Part shown: positions 51,070-59,274 of the stretch, piece by piece
Numbering within the stretch: position 1 is the first letter of the stretch
How the letters are laid out: the number at the start of each line of letters is the position of its first letter
Assembly: GCA_910585405.1 (NCBI GenBank)
Contig: CAJUDO010000013.1
Span: 16,216-80,215, forward strand
Source: an uncultured Peptococcaceae bacterium
Lineage (GTDB): Bacteria > Bacillota > Peptococcia > Peptococcales > Peptococcaceae
DNA length: 64,000 bases
Reading direction: 5' to 3'
Program-made: the position numbers and the translations under genes
Notes under the pieces: model-generated
Seen by the model: only the letters and a program-made list of their open reading frames with translations
Databases searched by the model: none
Told to the model about the DNA's origin: nothing

Positions 51070-51840
51070 TTACCGGGCGAAGAGGAAAAATCGATCATCC
51101 CGCTCAAATACATCCACATCGGAGCCATAAAAATCTTGCAGATTCTCCTGCTGAATGACTTCCTTTAAGTCTCCTTTTGAGTGTATCTTACCCTCCTTAA
51201 TCAACAATGCTTTGTTGAAAATAGGCAAAATCTCATCGGTGTTGTGGGTGACAAAAAAGATACTCTTCTGCTCCTGCGCCAATTTTTCGATGATTCCGTA
51301 CAAATCTTTTTTGGCAAAAATATCCAGTCCATTGCAGGCTTCGTCAAATATAATAATTTCCGGGTCGCTGATCAGCGCTCTACCGATAATCACCTTTTGT
51401 TTTTCTCCCTGAGACAGGCTTCCATAGGTGCGCTCCCGCAATTTGGCAATACCCAGCTTCTCCATCACGCCTTCTGCCTTGGCAATGTCCTCCTCGCTCA
51501 CCTCATCCCACAAACCGATGCTGGCAAACTTTCCGCTCAAAATAATATCCAGCGGCGTTTCATTCACAGGAATATTCTGCGACAGAGAATTGGATATCCA
51601 GCCAATATGCTTGCGCAAATCGGCAATAGGACAATTTCCGAATTGATATCCTAACACATTGGCGCTGCCGCCGAAAGCAGGAAAAATATAACCGTTAATC
51701 AGATTGAGCAGTGTGGTTTTGCCGGAGCCGTTCAGCCCCAAAATAATCCAATGCTCGCCGGCCTCTACCTGCCAGTTAATGCCGTCTAAAATTGTCTTTC
51801 CATTTTTGCGATAGCTCACATTCTGCAAATCAATGATCAT
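51070..51840 (-). CDS. ABC transporter ATP-binding protein without adjacent permease
   Basis: An ATPase of about 256 residues from ATG 51840 (AAGGTGA seven bases upstream; the longer frame is low-complexity). Walker A is GLNGSGKTTLL (about 38-48). The signature reads SLSQGEKQKVIIGRAL (about 142-157), an unusual S-Q-G-E form, and Walker B is IIIFDEACNGLD (about 163-174). The switch region is FVTHNTDEI. The protein resembles the YlmA/ModF-like single-domain ATPases that occur without a membrane partner, so the transport role is uncertain. It follows the DUF1232 gene with a gap of about 96 bases. Confidence 0.82.
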   Translation of the reverse strand: MIIDLQNVSYRKNGKTILDGINWQVEAGEHWIILGLNGSGKTTLLNLINGYIFPAFGGSANVLGYQFGNCPIADLRKHIGWISNSLSQNIPVNETPLDIILSGKFASIGLWDEVSEEDIAKAEGVMEKLGIAKLRERTYGSLSQGEKQKVIIGRALISDPEIIIFDEACNGLDIFAKKDLYGIIEKLAQEQKSIFFVTHNTDEILPIFNKALLIKEGKIHSKGDLKEVIQQENLQDFYGSDVDVFERDDRFFLFAR

Positions 51841-51935
51841 TTTTGTCACCTTCTGTTTTGTTTCCGCCTTGCTTTTTTCACAGCACAAGCCTTTCGATCT
51901 GGAAAGAGCTGCTGTAGCCCTTGCTGGTACTTTCA

Positions 51936-52289
51936 CTATATCAATGCTTTCTTCTTTTTCTTATCTTTTTTAACCTTTTTGTCTTTCTTATTTTTTAACT
52001 TTTGCTGCTTTTCACTCCAACCGTATTCCTCCAAAATGGCACTGGGCGTGCGGGTGATAAACCAGTTCAGCATATACAATAAAATAGCCAAATCGTCCAG
52101 CTGTCCAAAAATCGGAAAATCAAAAATAAAATCATATGGGAAAAGTAAGTAGCCTATGGTTACAAACAAGAAAACCAGCTTATTCCAGCGGGCCACACGG
52201 CTATCCCTCATCAAATTTACCGTAAGGGGCAACGTCTGCTTCATATTCCACACTGCCCGTACTGCTTTTCCAACAGGATTACTGCGCAT
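51936..52289 (-). CDS. DUF1232 (YkvA-like) small membrane-associated protein
   Basis: About 117 residues from ATG 52289 (GAGGTG six bases upstream). A basic N-terminal half is followed by the DUF1232 motif 'LFPYDFIFDFPIFGQLDDLAILLYMLNWFI' split over two hydrophobic stretches. The C-terminal tail is almost wholly lysine-rich (KNKKDKKVKKDKKKKK). The function of the family is unknown; a membrane-surface role is suggested by the basic flanks. It lies 29 bases after gpsA in the same direction. Confidence 0.8.
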   Translation of the reverse strand: MRSNPVGKAVRAVWNMKQTLPLTVNLMRDSRVARWNKLVFLFVTIGYLLFPYDFIFDFPIFGQLDDLAILLYMLNWFITRTPSAILEEYGWSEKQQKLKNKKDKKVKKDKKKKKALI

Positions 52290-52318
52290 TTCGCTCACCT
52301 CAATCTCTTACTGTGCCG

Positions 52319-53338
52319 TTACACACCCAGCATTTCCATTTCCAACTCACTCTTCTTATCGCGGCACATCAGCTCACTCACCGCCTGCTGCACCGGAAAA
52401 TCCTCAAAAAGCACACGATACATCATTTCTGTGATAGGCATGGAAATGTGCAGCTCTTGGGCCAGCTCCATTGTAGCCTTGGTAGTCTTTACACCTTCCA
52501 CCACCATACCCATATCCTGCAAAATCTGCTCCAGCTTTTTCCCTTCTCCCAAAGCCAAACCGCAGCGATGATTGCGGCTATGCCGGCTGGTGCAGGTCAC
52601 CACCAGGTCGCCGATTCCGGTGAGACCGGAGAAGGTCAGCGGGTCTGCGCCCAGATGGGTGCCCAAGCGCGTGATTTCCGCCATGCCGCGGGTCAGAAGC
52701 GCCGCCTGCGCATTGTCCCCCAAGCCCAAACCAATGGCGATACCGGTAGCAATGGCAATGATATTTTTAATAGCTCCCCCAATCTCCACGCCGATGAGAT
52801 CATCATTGGTATAGACACGGAAAGACGGAGACATAAACAAATCCTGCACTGCCCTCGCCGCATTTTCATTCGCCGAGCAGGACACTACCGCCGCTGGCAG
52901 TCCTCTGCCCACTTCTTCCGCATGGCTGGGGCCATATAAAACCACAAAGCGTTCTCCGCTCCCCGCAATAACTTCCTCTGTCACCTGACTCATACGCAGC
53001 TTGGTGCCCACTTCCAGACCCTTTGCCGTATTGATCAGTATGGCCTCAGGCGGCAGCAAATCCTTAATCTTCTCCAATATTTCTCGCAAAGACTGAGAGG
53101 GCACTGCCAATAGCACATACTCTGCACCGGTCAATACCTCCTGCAAATCAGTGTGCACCTGAATGCCTTCCGGTAACACAACACCGGCCAAATATTTTTT
53201 GTTTTCCCGCGTCCCATTCATTTCGTCAGCCTGTTCCTGACGGCGGCACCACATCTGCACCGTCTCGCCATTTCCGGCCAGTACGACTGCCAATGCCGTG
53301 CCCCAGCTTCCGCAGCCTATTACGCCTACCTTACTCAT
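52319..53338 (-). CDS. gpsA: Glycerol-3-phosphate dehydrogenase (NAD(P)+)
   Basis: Reduces dihydroxyacetone phosphate to sn-glycerol-3-phosphate for phospholipid synthesis. The 339 residues start with the Rossmann motif VGVIGCGSWGTALA. The catalytic Lys region is 'GGAIKNIIAIATGIAIGLGLGDNAQAALLTRGMAEI' (about 186-221) and the substrate-binding region is 'GLTGIGDLVVTCTSRHSRNHRCG'. It sits 18 bases after plsY, so glycerol-3-phosphate supply and its acylation are co-transcribed, together with der. Confidence 0.96.
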   Translation of the reverse strand: MSKVGVIGCGSWGTALAVVLAGNGETVQMWCRRQEQADEMNGTRENKKYLAGVVLPEGIQVHTDLQEVLTGAEYVLLAVPSQSLREILEKIKDLLPPEAILINTAKGLEVGTKLRMSQVTEEVIAGSGERFVVLYGPSHAEEVGRGLPAAVVSCSANENAARAVQDLFMSPSFRVYTNDDLIGVEIGGAIKNIIAIATGIAIGLGLGDNAQAALLTRGMAEITRLGTHLGADPLTFSGLTGIGDLVVTCTSRHSRNHRCGLALGEGKKLEQILQDMGMVVEGVKTTKATMELAQELHISMPITEMMYRVLFEDFPVQQAVSELMCRDKKSELEMEMLGV

Positions 53339-53356
53339 CTCTATCCACCCCTCGCT

Positions 53357-53944
53357 TTACTGTTTCTTCATTCCAATTTTATTCTCCGTGCCGTTCATCA
53401 AGCGCTTAATATTGGGAATATGCAGATAAATCACATACAGAGCTGCCGCACCTATACCCAGAGTGTATTGGATGGGCGCATAGGTAACATAGAGCATCAC
53501 AGGAGCCAGCCATGCTGCGCAAATAGAGCCCACTGACATATAATGGGTCGTCGCGCACAAGATTATCAGCACCGCCGCACACACCGCAATGGTCACCGGT
53601 GACATGTACAGCACCACACCGGCTCCGGTAGCTACGCCCTTACCGCCTTTAAAATGAATAAAGCAGCTCAGCGTATGACCTATGATAGCCACCAGACCAC
53701 CAACTAACGCCCCTGTCTCTCCTGCCAGCTGAAAACCAATACAAGCTGCCAGCCAGCCCTTTCCCATATCGCCTGCCAGCACCACCGCCGCCGGTGCAAT
53801 GCCCAGTGTACGCCACACGTTGGTAAACCCTACATTGCCACTGCCATGCTGGCGAATATCAATACCCTTTGCCCGTCCCACAATGTAGCCAAAGGGAACA
53901 GCGCCCAAAAAATAAGCGCACAGTATCACCAAAACCCATCTCAT
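53357..53944 (-). CDS. plsY: Acyl-phosphate:glycerol-3-phosphate acyltransferase
   Basis: An integral membrane enzyme adding the first acyl chain to glycerol-3-phosphate. About 195 residues from ATG 53944 (GAGGAG eight bases upstream; the GTG at 53953 lies inside that site). It has five hydrophobic helices and the conserved loops GSGNVGFTNVWRTLG (about 34-48), 'HFKGGKGVATGAGV' (about 100-113) and the third motif 'HIPNIKRLMNGTE'. It starts five bases after the der stop. Confidence 0.95.
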   Translation of the reverse strand: MRWVLVILCAYFLGAVPFGYIVGRAKGIDIRQHGSGNVGFTNVWRTLGIAPAAVVLAGDMGKGWLAACIGFQLAGETGALVGGLVAIIGHTLSCFIHFKGGKGVATGAGVVLYMSPVTIAVCAAVLIILCATTHYMSVGSICAAWLAPVMLYVTYAPIQYTLGIGAAALYVIYLHIPNIKRLMNGTENKIGMKKQ

Positions 53945-53949
53945 CGTCT

Positions 53950-55269
53950 TCACTCCTCAGACCGTTTTTTCACAACAATGCGGATTGGTGTACCCTCAAA
54001 GCCAAAATTTTCACGAATCTTGTTCTCTAAAAACCGCTCATAGGAAAAATGCATCAATTCCGGTTCATTCACAAAAAATACAAAGGTGGGCGGTTTTACA
54101 CCGCTCTGTGTAACATAATAAATTTTCAGCCGCTTTCCCTTATCAGAAGGCGGCGGATTGAGCTGCATCGCATCCCGGACAATCTCATTCAGAATACTGG
54201 TATGCACCCGCATCGCATTCTGCTCCACAGCCCCATTTACCAAATCTAAAATACGGCTAACCCTTTGCTTGGTCTCCGCAGACACAAAAACCATAGGCGC
54301 ATACTGTAAAAATAACAGCTCACTGCGAATCTTTTTCTCCATGACAGAGGCTGTCTTATCATCCTTGGCGATGAGATCCCACTTATTCACCACCAAAATA
54401 ATGGCCTTTCCCTGCTCATGGGCATAGCCCACAATCTTTTTATCCTGTTCAATCAGGCCTTCCTCCGCATTGATTACCATCAGCACCGCATCACTGCGGT
54501 CAATAGCCCGCAAAGAACGGATGACACTGTAGCGCTCCGTGGTGGTCTCCGCCACCTTGCTCTTGCGCCGCATCCCCGCCGTATCTATAATAACATAGCG
54601 CTGGCCATTGCGTTCAAAACTCGTATCAATGGCATCCCGTGTGGTACCGGGAATATTGCTCACAATAGAGCGTTCCTGTCCCAAAATCGCATTGGTCAGT
54701 GAAGATTTGCCCACATTGGGCCGACCAACGACTGCAATCTTGATGATATCCGGTTCATAGTCATCCCCGTCAAACTGTTCCAACAATTCCATCAGGCGAT
54801 CCAGCAAATCTCCAGTATTCATACCATGACTGGCAGAGATAGGATAAGGTTCTCCCAAGCCCAGCTGATAAAATTCATAAAGATCATCCGTATTCTCAAA
54901 ATTTTCTACTTTGTTTACTGCCAAAATGACTTCTTTTTTTGTCCGCCGCAGCATTTGGGCAATCTCCATATCCTCAATGGTTACCCCTGCTTTGATATCG
55001 CACATAAAAACAATGACGTCCGCTTCTTCCATGGCGACCTGCGCCTGCTTGCGCACCTTGGAAAGAATGGTGTCCTCGCTGTTTACCTCAATGCCGCCGG
55101 TATCAATCAACGTAAATACACGATTATTCCACTCTGCATCCTGATAAAGACGATCCCGGGTCACACCGGGGTAATCCTCGATAATCGCCAAATGGGTGCG
55201 GGTAAGCCGATTAAACAATGTCGATTTTCCCACGTTGGGTCGACCAACAATTGCCACTACTGGTTTCAT
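53950..55269 (-). CDS. der: Ribosome-assembly GTPase Der (EngA)
   Basis: A double-GTPase protein needed for 50S subunit maturation. The start ATG 55269 (MKPVVAIVGRPNVGKS) gives 439 residues; the longer frame is not family-like. Two G domains are visible: G1 GRPNVGKS at about 8-15 and again near 183-190, G3 DTGG and DTAG, G4 NKVE and NKWD. A C-terminal KH-like domain (about 350-439, 'LNPPPSDKGKRLKIYYVTQ...PPTFVFFVNEP') binds RNA. It is first of der-plsY-gpsA. Confidence 0.97.
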   Translation of the reverse strand: MKPVVAIVGRPNVGKSTLFNRLTRTHLAIIEDYPGVTRDRLYQDAEWNNRVFTLIDTGGIEVNSEDTILSKVRKQAQVAMEEADVIVFMCDIKAGVTIEDMEIAQMLRRTKKEVILAVNKVENFENTDDLYEFYQLGLGEPYPISASHGMNTGDLLDRLMELLEQFDGDDYEPDIIKIAVVGRPNVGKSSLTNAILGQERSIVSNIPGTTRDAIDTSFERNGQRYVIIDTAGMRRKSKVAETTTERYSVIRSLRAIDRSDAVLMVINAEEGLIEQDKKIVGYAHEQGKAIILVVNKWDLIAKDDKTASVMEKKIRSELLFLQYAPMVFVSAETKQRVSRILDLVNGAVEQNAMRVHTSILNEIVRDAMQLNPPPSDKGKRLKIYYVTQSGVKPPTFVFFVNEPELMHFSYERFLENKIRENFGFEGTPIRIVVKKRSEE

Positions 55270-55425
55270 ATAGAAATACTCCCTTCTTATCCTCTGTCCA
55301 TCTTTGTCCACATTTTATTTATTATCCCCGATATTGCCCATTCCGTCAAGGGTTTGCCGTATTTTTTACACCCGTCTGTTAAAGAAATATTTTTTGAAGT
55401 GCGCTGATTTTCCCGATGAAAACCA

Positions 55426-55674
55426 TCAGTCCGCCTGCAAATATTCCTTGCGATACACTCGCGCTGCCAGAGATTTGTCCGTGTACCATTTCCCCACCTG
55501 TGTCGATTCAAACTCCTCCAGCTTCGATGGATCCTCCAAGAGCTCCTTTAGATAGTATCCCGCTAAGCCCGAATTAAATCTTCCCAGCCAATCCCTGCAA
55601 GTCCCGCAGCTGCAGCCGCAGGTACACTCGCTGCCTGTTTTCTTGGAGCAAAACACATTGGTAACCTTTTTCAT
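55426..55674 (-). CDS. Cys-rich small protein of unknown function
   Basis: Not recognised. About 82 residues from ATG 55674 (MKKVTNVFCSKKTG; AGGGGATG about ten bases upstream). A Cys cluster C-x7-C-x-C-x-C-x2-C lies near the N-terminus (FCSKKTGSECTCGCSCGTC), followed by a helical region (LGRFNSGLAGYYLKELLEDPSKLEEF) and a basic C-terminus. The Cys pattern could hold a metal or cluster. It lies upstream of der in the same direction, with a gap of about 155 bases. Confidence 0.5.
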   Translation of the reverse strand: MKKVTNVFCSKKTGSECTCGCSCGTCRDWLGRFNSGLAGYYLKELLEDPSKLEEFESTQVGKWYTDKSLAARVYRKEYLQAD

Positions 55675-55683
55675 CCGTCCCAT

Positions 55684-56106
55684 CCCCTATTTATCTATCA
55701 TATAGATTATTTTTATTTTATTGTAGCAGATTTGTCACACATTTGCCATCTTTAATTTTTTATCTTCTCAGCCCCCCGGTATAACATTTTGTTACATAGG
55801 GGGGAATCTGCTCCCTTGCCCAGCCGATTACTCTCCTTCTCCATACCCTGCCATAAAACCATACCCATTTTCGCTCTCATTTACCAATATATATTCCCAT
55901 TTTCTTTGGTGCAATTGAGGCCAGCATACTAGAATAGAAATATGTAAAATATTCCCAGCAGTTGAACATTCCTGAAGCCATTGCCACAAAAAAGCACAGC
56001 TTTACAGAGTTTCTCTGCAGAACTGTGCTTCTCTCATCTTTTTATTTTCTATTTTCTCTATAACAACTGCTGATAAAAATTATGCAGTCTTTCTAAAAAT
56101 CTTCCC
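55684..56106. other. Intergenic region between the hydrolase and the Cys-rich gene
   Basis: No gene found. It contains an imperfect hairpin around 55773-55805 (CCCCC...GGGGG flanking TATAACA/TGTTACA) and the hydrolase terminator at 55991-56031. Confidence 0.6.
55991..56031 (-). terminator. Terminator of the alpha/beta hydrolase gene
   Basis: Stem AAGCACAG / CTGTGCTT with a GCAGAGAAACTCTG inner hairpin, followed on the minus strand by TTTTTTG, about 75 bases after the hydrolase stop. Confidence 0.82.
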
Positions 56107-57081
56107 TCACGCCATATACTTTCTGAAAAACTCCGTCATCTTGTCAAAGGGAATCACATCCACCCTATCATAAAGATCTGTGTGCGAGGCATCAGGAATG
56201 ATCATCAACTCCTTATTATCCCCCGTCAATTTTGAAAAGGCATCTCTGCTAAAATAGCAGGAATGGGCTTTCTCCCCATGGATCAAGAGCACTGCGCTGC
56301 GGATTTCCTGACTGTACTGCAGAATGGGCATATTCAGAAAGGACAATGTAGAAGTCACATTCCACCCCTCATTGGAGTTCAACGATCTGGCATGATAACC
56401 CCGCTCCGTTTTATAGTACGCATGATAATCCTTTACAAAAAACGGCGCATCTTCCGGCAGAGGGTCCACCACCCCGCCTGCTCTTGCATAGGTTCCGTTT
56501 TTATAATCGACCGTTCTCTGGGCATTGAGTGCTTTGCGTTTTTCATAGCGAGCAGCTTCGCTATCCTCTGAATCAAAATAACCTTTTGCATTGACGCGGC
56601 TCATATCATACATCGTAGCGGCCACTGTCGCCTTAATCCTCGTATCAAGAGCCGCTGCATTTAACGCCATTCCACCCCAGCCGCAAATCCCGATGATTCC
56701 AATCTTATCTGCATCAACATTGTCCTGCACGGACAAATAATCTACCGCCGCCTGGAAATCCTCGGTATTAATATCCGGAGAAGCCACATTTCGCGGAGTA
56801 CCGCCGCTCTCACCAGTAAAAGAAGGATCGAAAGCAATAGTCAAGAAACCTCTCTCCGCCATCGCCTGTGCATACAGACCGGAAGACTGTTCCTTCACCG
56901 CGCCGAAAGGGCCGCTTACCGCAATAGCCGGAAGCTTTCCCTCAGCTCCTTTGGGCATATACAAGTCAGCCGCCAAAGTAATACCATAGCGGTTGCGAAA
57001 AGTAATTTTTTTGTGCTCCACCTTCTCGTTTTTTGGAAAAACTTTATCCCATTCCTGAGTCAAATTCAATTTTTCTTCCAC
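56107..57081 (-). CDS. Alpha/beta hydrolase (dienelactone hydrolase/acetyl-xylan-esterase-like)
   Basis: A 324-residue cytoplasmic serine hydrolase. An N-terminal beta part ('KITFRNRYGITLAADLYMPKGAEGKLPAIAVSGPFGA') leads to the nucleophile elbow GICGWGGMAL (about 130-139). Here the central residue is Trp/Gly with Cys in the first position, so the usual G-x-S-x-G reads G-I-C-G-W-G: the nucleophile may be Cys rather than Ser. The acid and His lie in 'AVLLIHGEKAHSCYF' and 'IIPDASHTDLYD'. Such YcjY-like proteins are found under MerR control. The divergent MerR gene and the operator-promoter between them support that control. Confidence 0.8.
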   Translation of the reverse strand: MEEKLNLTQEWDKVFPKNEKVEHKKITFRNRYGITLAADLYMPKGAEGKLPAIAVSGPFGAVKEQSSGLYAQAMAERGFLTIAFDPSFTGESGGTPRNVASPDINTEDFQAAVDYLSVQDNVDADKIGIIGICGWGGMALNAAALDTRIKATVAATMYDMSRVNAKGYFDSEDSEAARYEKRKALNAQRTVDYKNGTYARAGGVVDPLPEDAPFFVKDYHAYYKTERGYHARSLNSNEGWNVTSTLSFLNMPILQYSQEIRSAVLLIHGEKAHSCYFSRDAFSKLTGDNKELMIIPDASHTDLYDRVDVIPFDKMTEFFRKYMA

Positions 57082-57134
57082 GTTTCATTCCTCCTAGAAT
57101 CTAATTGACAGTATGATTTCTATCTGATAAGATT

Positions 57135-57165
57135 ACTATAGCACCTAAACCTAACTTTAGGTCAA
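57135..57165 (-). promoter_or_regulatory. MerR-type promoter/operator (19-bp spacer with dyad)
   Basis: On the minus strand TTGACC (57165-57160) and TATAGT (57140-57135) are 19 bases apart. The spacer contains the perfect dyad ACCTAAA-N6-TTTAGGT (57143-57162). This over-long spacer with a centred dyad is the hallmark of promoters activated by DNA distortion by MerR proteins. Confidence 0.85.
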
Positions 57166-57193
57166 TATCTTTTTAAAATTTTTGAGGGGTGAT

Positions 57194-57640
57194 ATGATGT
57201 ATACCATTGGCCAGGTATCTGAACAATTCCATATTCCTATTTCTACCCTGCGATATTATGATAAAGAAGGACTTTTTCCTGAAATACAGCGCACTTCTGG
57301 AATTCGCCGTTTTGGTGAAAAAGAAATTGATGCGCTACGGGTTATTGAATGCCTGAAAAAATCTGGTCTGGAAATCAAAGATATCAAACAGTTTATGGAC
57401 TGGTGCATCCAGGGAAGCGAAACCTATCCCCAGCGTCTCAATCTGTTTCTAAAACAAAGACGTCAGGTAGAAGCCGAACTCGCCCGCATGAACCGCGTGC
57501 TCGATATGCTGAAGTTTAAATGCTGGTATTATGAAGAAGCCTTAAAAGATGGCAATGAGGACCGCGTTACACATATGAAACCAGAAGACATGCCCGAGGA
57601 AATTCGCTGTGCCTACGAAAATTCCCATCAAAACATATAA
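57194..57640 (+). CDS. MerR-family transcriptional regulator
   Basis: About 148 residues; start at ATG 57194 or 57197 behind GAGGGGTG (the upstream TTG in the open frame is rejected). The MerR winged helix-turn-helix (1-70) reads YTIGQVSEQFHIPISTLRYYDKEGLFPEIQRTSGIRRFGEKEIDALR. A dimerising coiled coil (about 75-115) follows. No Cys pair for metal sensing is evident; it resembles the NmlR/AdhR-like subgroup. It is divergent from the hydrolase gene, whose promoter has the diagnostic MerR architecture. Confidence 0.9.
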   Translation: MMYTIGQVSEQFHIPISTLRYYDKEGLFPEIQRTSGIRRFGEKEIDALRVIECLKKSGLEIKDIKQFMDWCIQGSETYPQRLNLFLKQRRQVEAELARMNRVLDMLKFKCWYYEEALKDGNEDRVTHMKPEDMPEEIRCAYENSHQNI

Positions 57641-57691
57641 AGACGGCTGTGACCACCGCCATGATGACAATCAGAAACGAGATGGAATCCA

Positions 57692-57727
57692 AATGAGCGC
57701 CCCTATCTTGAAAGTGGGGCGCTCATT
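57692..57727. terminator. Bidirectional terminator between merR and permease B
   Basis: A perfect 12-base stem AATGAGCGCCCC / GGGGCGCTCATT (57692-57703 / 57716-57727) between convergent genes, with a 12-base loop. Confidence 0.8.
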
Positions 57728-57750
57728 CATATCAAAACTACCAGTACAAT

Positions 57751-59181
57751 TCAATTAAAAATAAAATTTACCCACATATACCCAGCTGTTAATATAAAAA
57801 CTAAACAAAGAATAATCTGTAAAGGAACGTATTTATAGATTAACCTTTTTGGAAGATACTCCTCATTAGAAAACAATACTGTGGCTGCTGAACTGGCTGC
57901 TGGCGTTAGAAACGCAAAATGCGCTGCCAAAATCACTAGAATCACAACCGGCTCTACTCCAATACCAACAATGCCAGACATAGATATAATCACTGGAATG
58001 ATACAAAGTGTAACCACGATATTATTACATACATTTGTCATTGCAACTGCAAATAAAACAAGTACTACAACAAACATATATGGCGATACACCACCTAATA
58101 ATGGTGTTAACATTTGAACACAAAAAGCAGAGATCCCCGTATCAGCTGCTGTCAACATTCCGCTCAGTGCCATAACAATTGCACACATAAACCATGTATC
58201 CCATAAAATTCCTGATGATAATTCTTTAAAATTCATCATAGGTTTTCCATCAACAATCCATATGCTCCCAATTAAAAATACCATTAAAATTGGTCCGAAA
58301 ACCGTGCTTTGTGCAGTAAACTGTCCAAGCATTGTATTGGATGGTAGATTTGCTTGTAGCATCAATAATACAATAAATAATGCAAGTAATGTCAACGCAG
58401 CCTTTTGTCGCTTTGTCGCTTTTATATTTAATCCTGTTTTATCAACGTTTAACAATTTATTGAAATCAGCTTTTAAGAAATACTTACTAACTAACAGCCA
58501 TACCACCAATAATCCCATAATAATTGGTATCATAGCTGCTAAATAATGTAAATAATTCATGGACTCACCCATAAAATTTGTATAAGCACTCATAATAATT
58601 AAACCGTTGTCCTGGAATGGTAACGCAATAATTCCCAAGGTAGAAAACAACACAATTCCTAAATTCATCAGTACCGGATACGCTTCCCGTTTGTCATAGC
58701 CAAATTCTTCAGAAAGATCATATATAACTGACCACAAAAATAAAATCGATAAAAAAATATTAATAATCCCAATAATAATCGCCGCAAATAATATTGTCCC
58801 GCTAAACAACATCGGACGCCCTTTTAATAATTTCAAGCTAAGCATTTTTTCTAAAATATACTTTGGAACCCCTTCTAATTCTGACAATTTAATCAATAAA
58901 AACGATAACAACATAAATACCACAATTGTATTACCCATGCTGACTTCCAATGCTTTTGCAACTGTAAGATCCTGAGTGAAACCTAAAATAAAAATCCCTA
59001 ACAAACTTGGACCAATCATACCGATCGCAGACCAGCCATAAATTAATCCAATCAATAATCCTAACAACTGCATCCCCTTAACAGTGATAGGCTCTAATGG
59101 GGGAATATTTCGAATACAGACAATCAAGGCAATCATTATTACATAATGTACTATGGAAAGCAATAATTTTTTTTGAGACAT
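57751..59181 (-). CDS. SLC13/DASS-like anion permease (module B)
   Basis: A polytopic membrane protein of 476 residues, homologous in layout to the module A permease. Shared signs are the N-terminal 'GMQLLGLLIGLIYGWSAIGMIGPSLLGIFILGFT', the region 'ALPFQDNGLIIMSAYTNF' in the first half, and in the second half 'TNVCNNIVVTLCIIPVI' and 'LAAHFAFLTPAASSAATVLFSNEEYL'. Eleven or more helices are expected. The coding sequence is visibly richer in A+T than module A. It lies 93 bases downstream of phosphohydrolase B, with a strong hairpin between them. I infer uptake of an organic anion that the hydrolase acts on; the difference from permease A implies a different or overlapping substrate range. Confidence 0.8.
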   Translation of the reverse strand: MSQKKLLLSIVHYVIMIALIVCIRNIPPLEPITVKGMQLLGLLIGLIYGWSAIGMIGPSLLGIFILGFTQDLTVAKALEVSMGNTIVVFMLLSFLLIKLSELEGVPKYILEKMLSLKLLKGRPMLFSGTILFAAIIIGIINIFLSILFLWSVIYDLSEEFGYDKREAYPVLMNLGIVLFSTLGIIALPFQDNGLIIMSAYTNFMGESMNYLHYLAAMIPIIMGLLVVWLLVSKYFLKADFNKLLNVDKTGLNIKATKRQKAALTLLALFIVLLMLQANLPSNTMLGQFTAQSTVFGPILMVFLIGSIWIVDGKPMMNFKELSSGILWDTWFMCAIVMALSGMLTAADTGISAFCVQMLTPLLGGVSPYMFVVVLVLFAVAMTNVCNNIVVTLCIIPVIISMSGIVGIGVEPVVILVILAAHFAFLTPAASSAATVLFSNEEYLPKRLIYKYVPLQIILCLVFILTAGYMWVNFIFN

Positions 59182-59213
59182 AAGTCATTCCTCCTTATTC
59201 TTTCTAAAAAATT

Positions 59214-59250
59214 CTTACTGATAGAGATTTTTTTAATCTCTATCAGTAAG
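59214..59250 (-). repeat. Perfect 16-bp inverted repeat between phosphohydrolase B and permease B
   Basis: CTTACTGATAGAGATT (59214-59229) / AATCTCTATCAGTAAG (59235-59250) with a loop of five T residues. It sits in the short gap between two co-directional genes and could be a partial terminator, a processing site or a 3' stabiliser that adjusts the ratio of hydrolase to permease. Confidence 0.8.
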
Positions 59251-59274
59251 ACATACCTGAAAACAACTTTGTCC

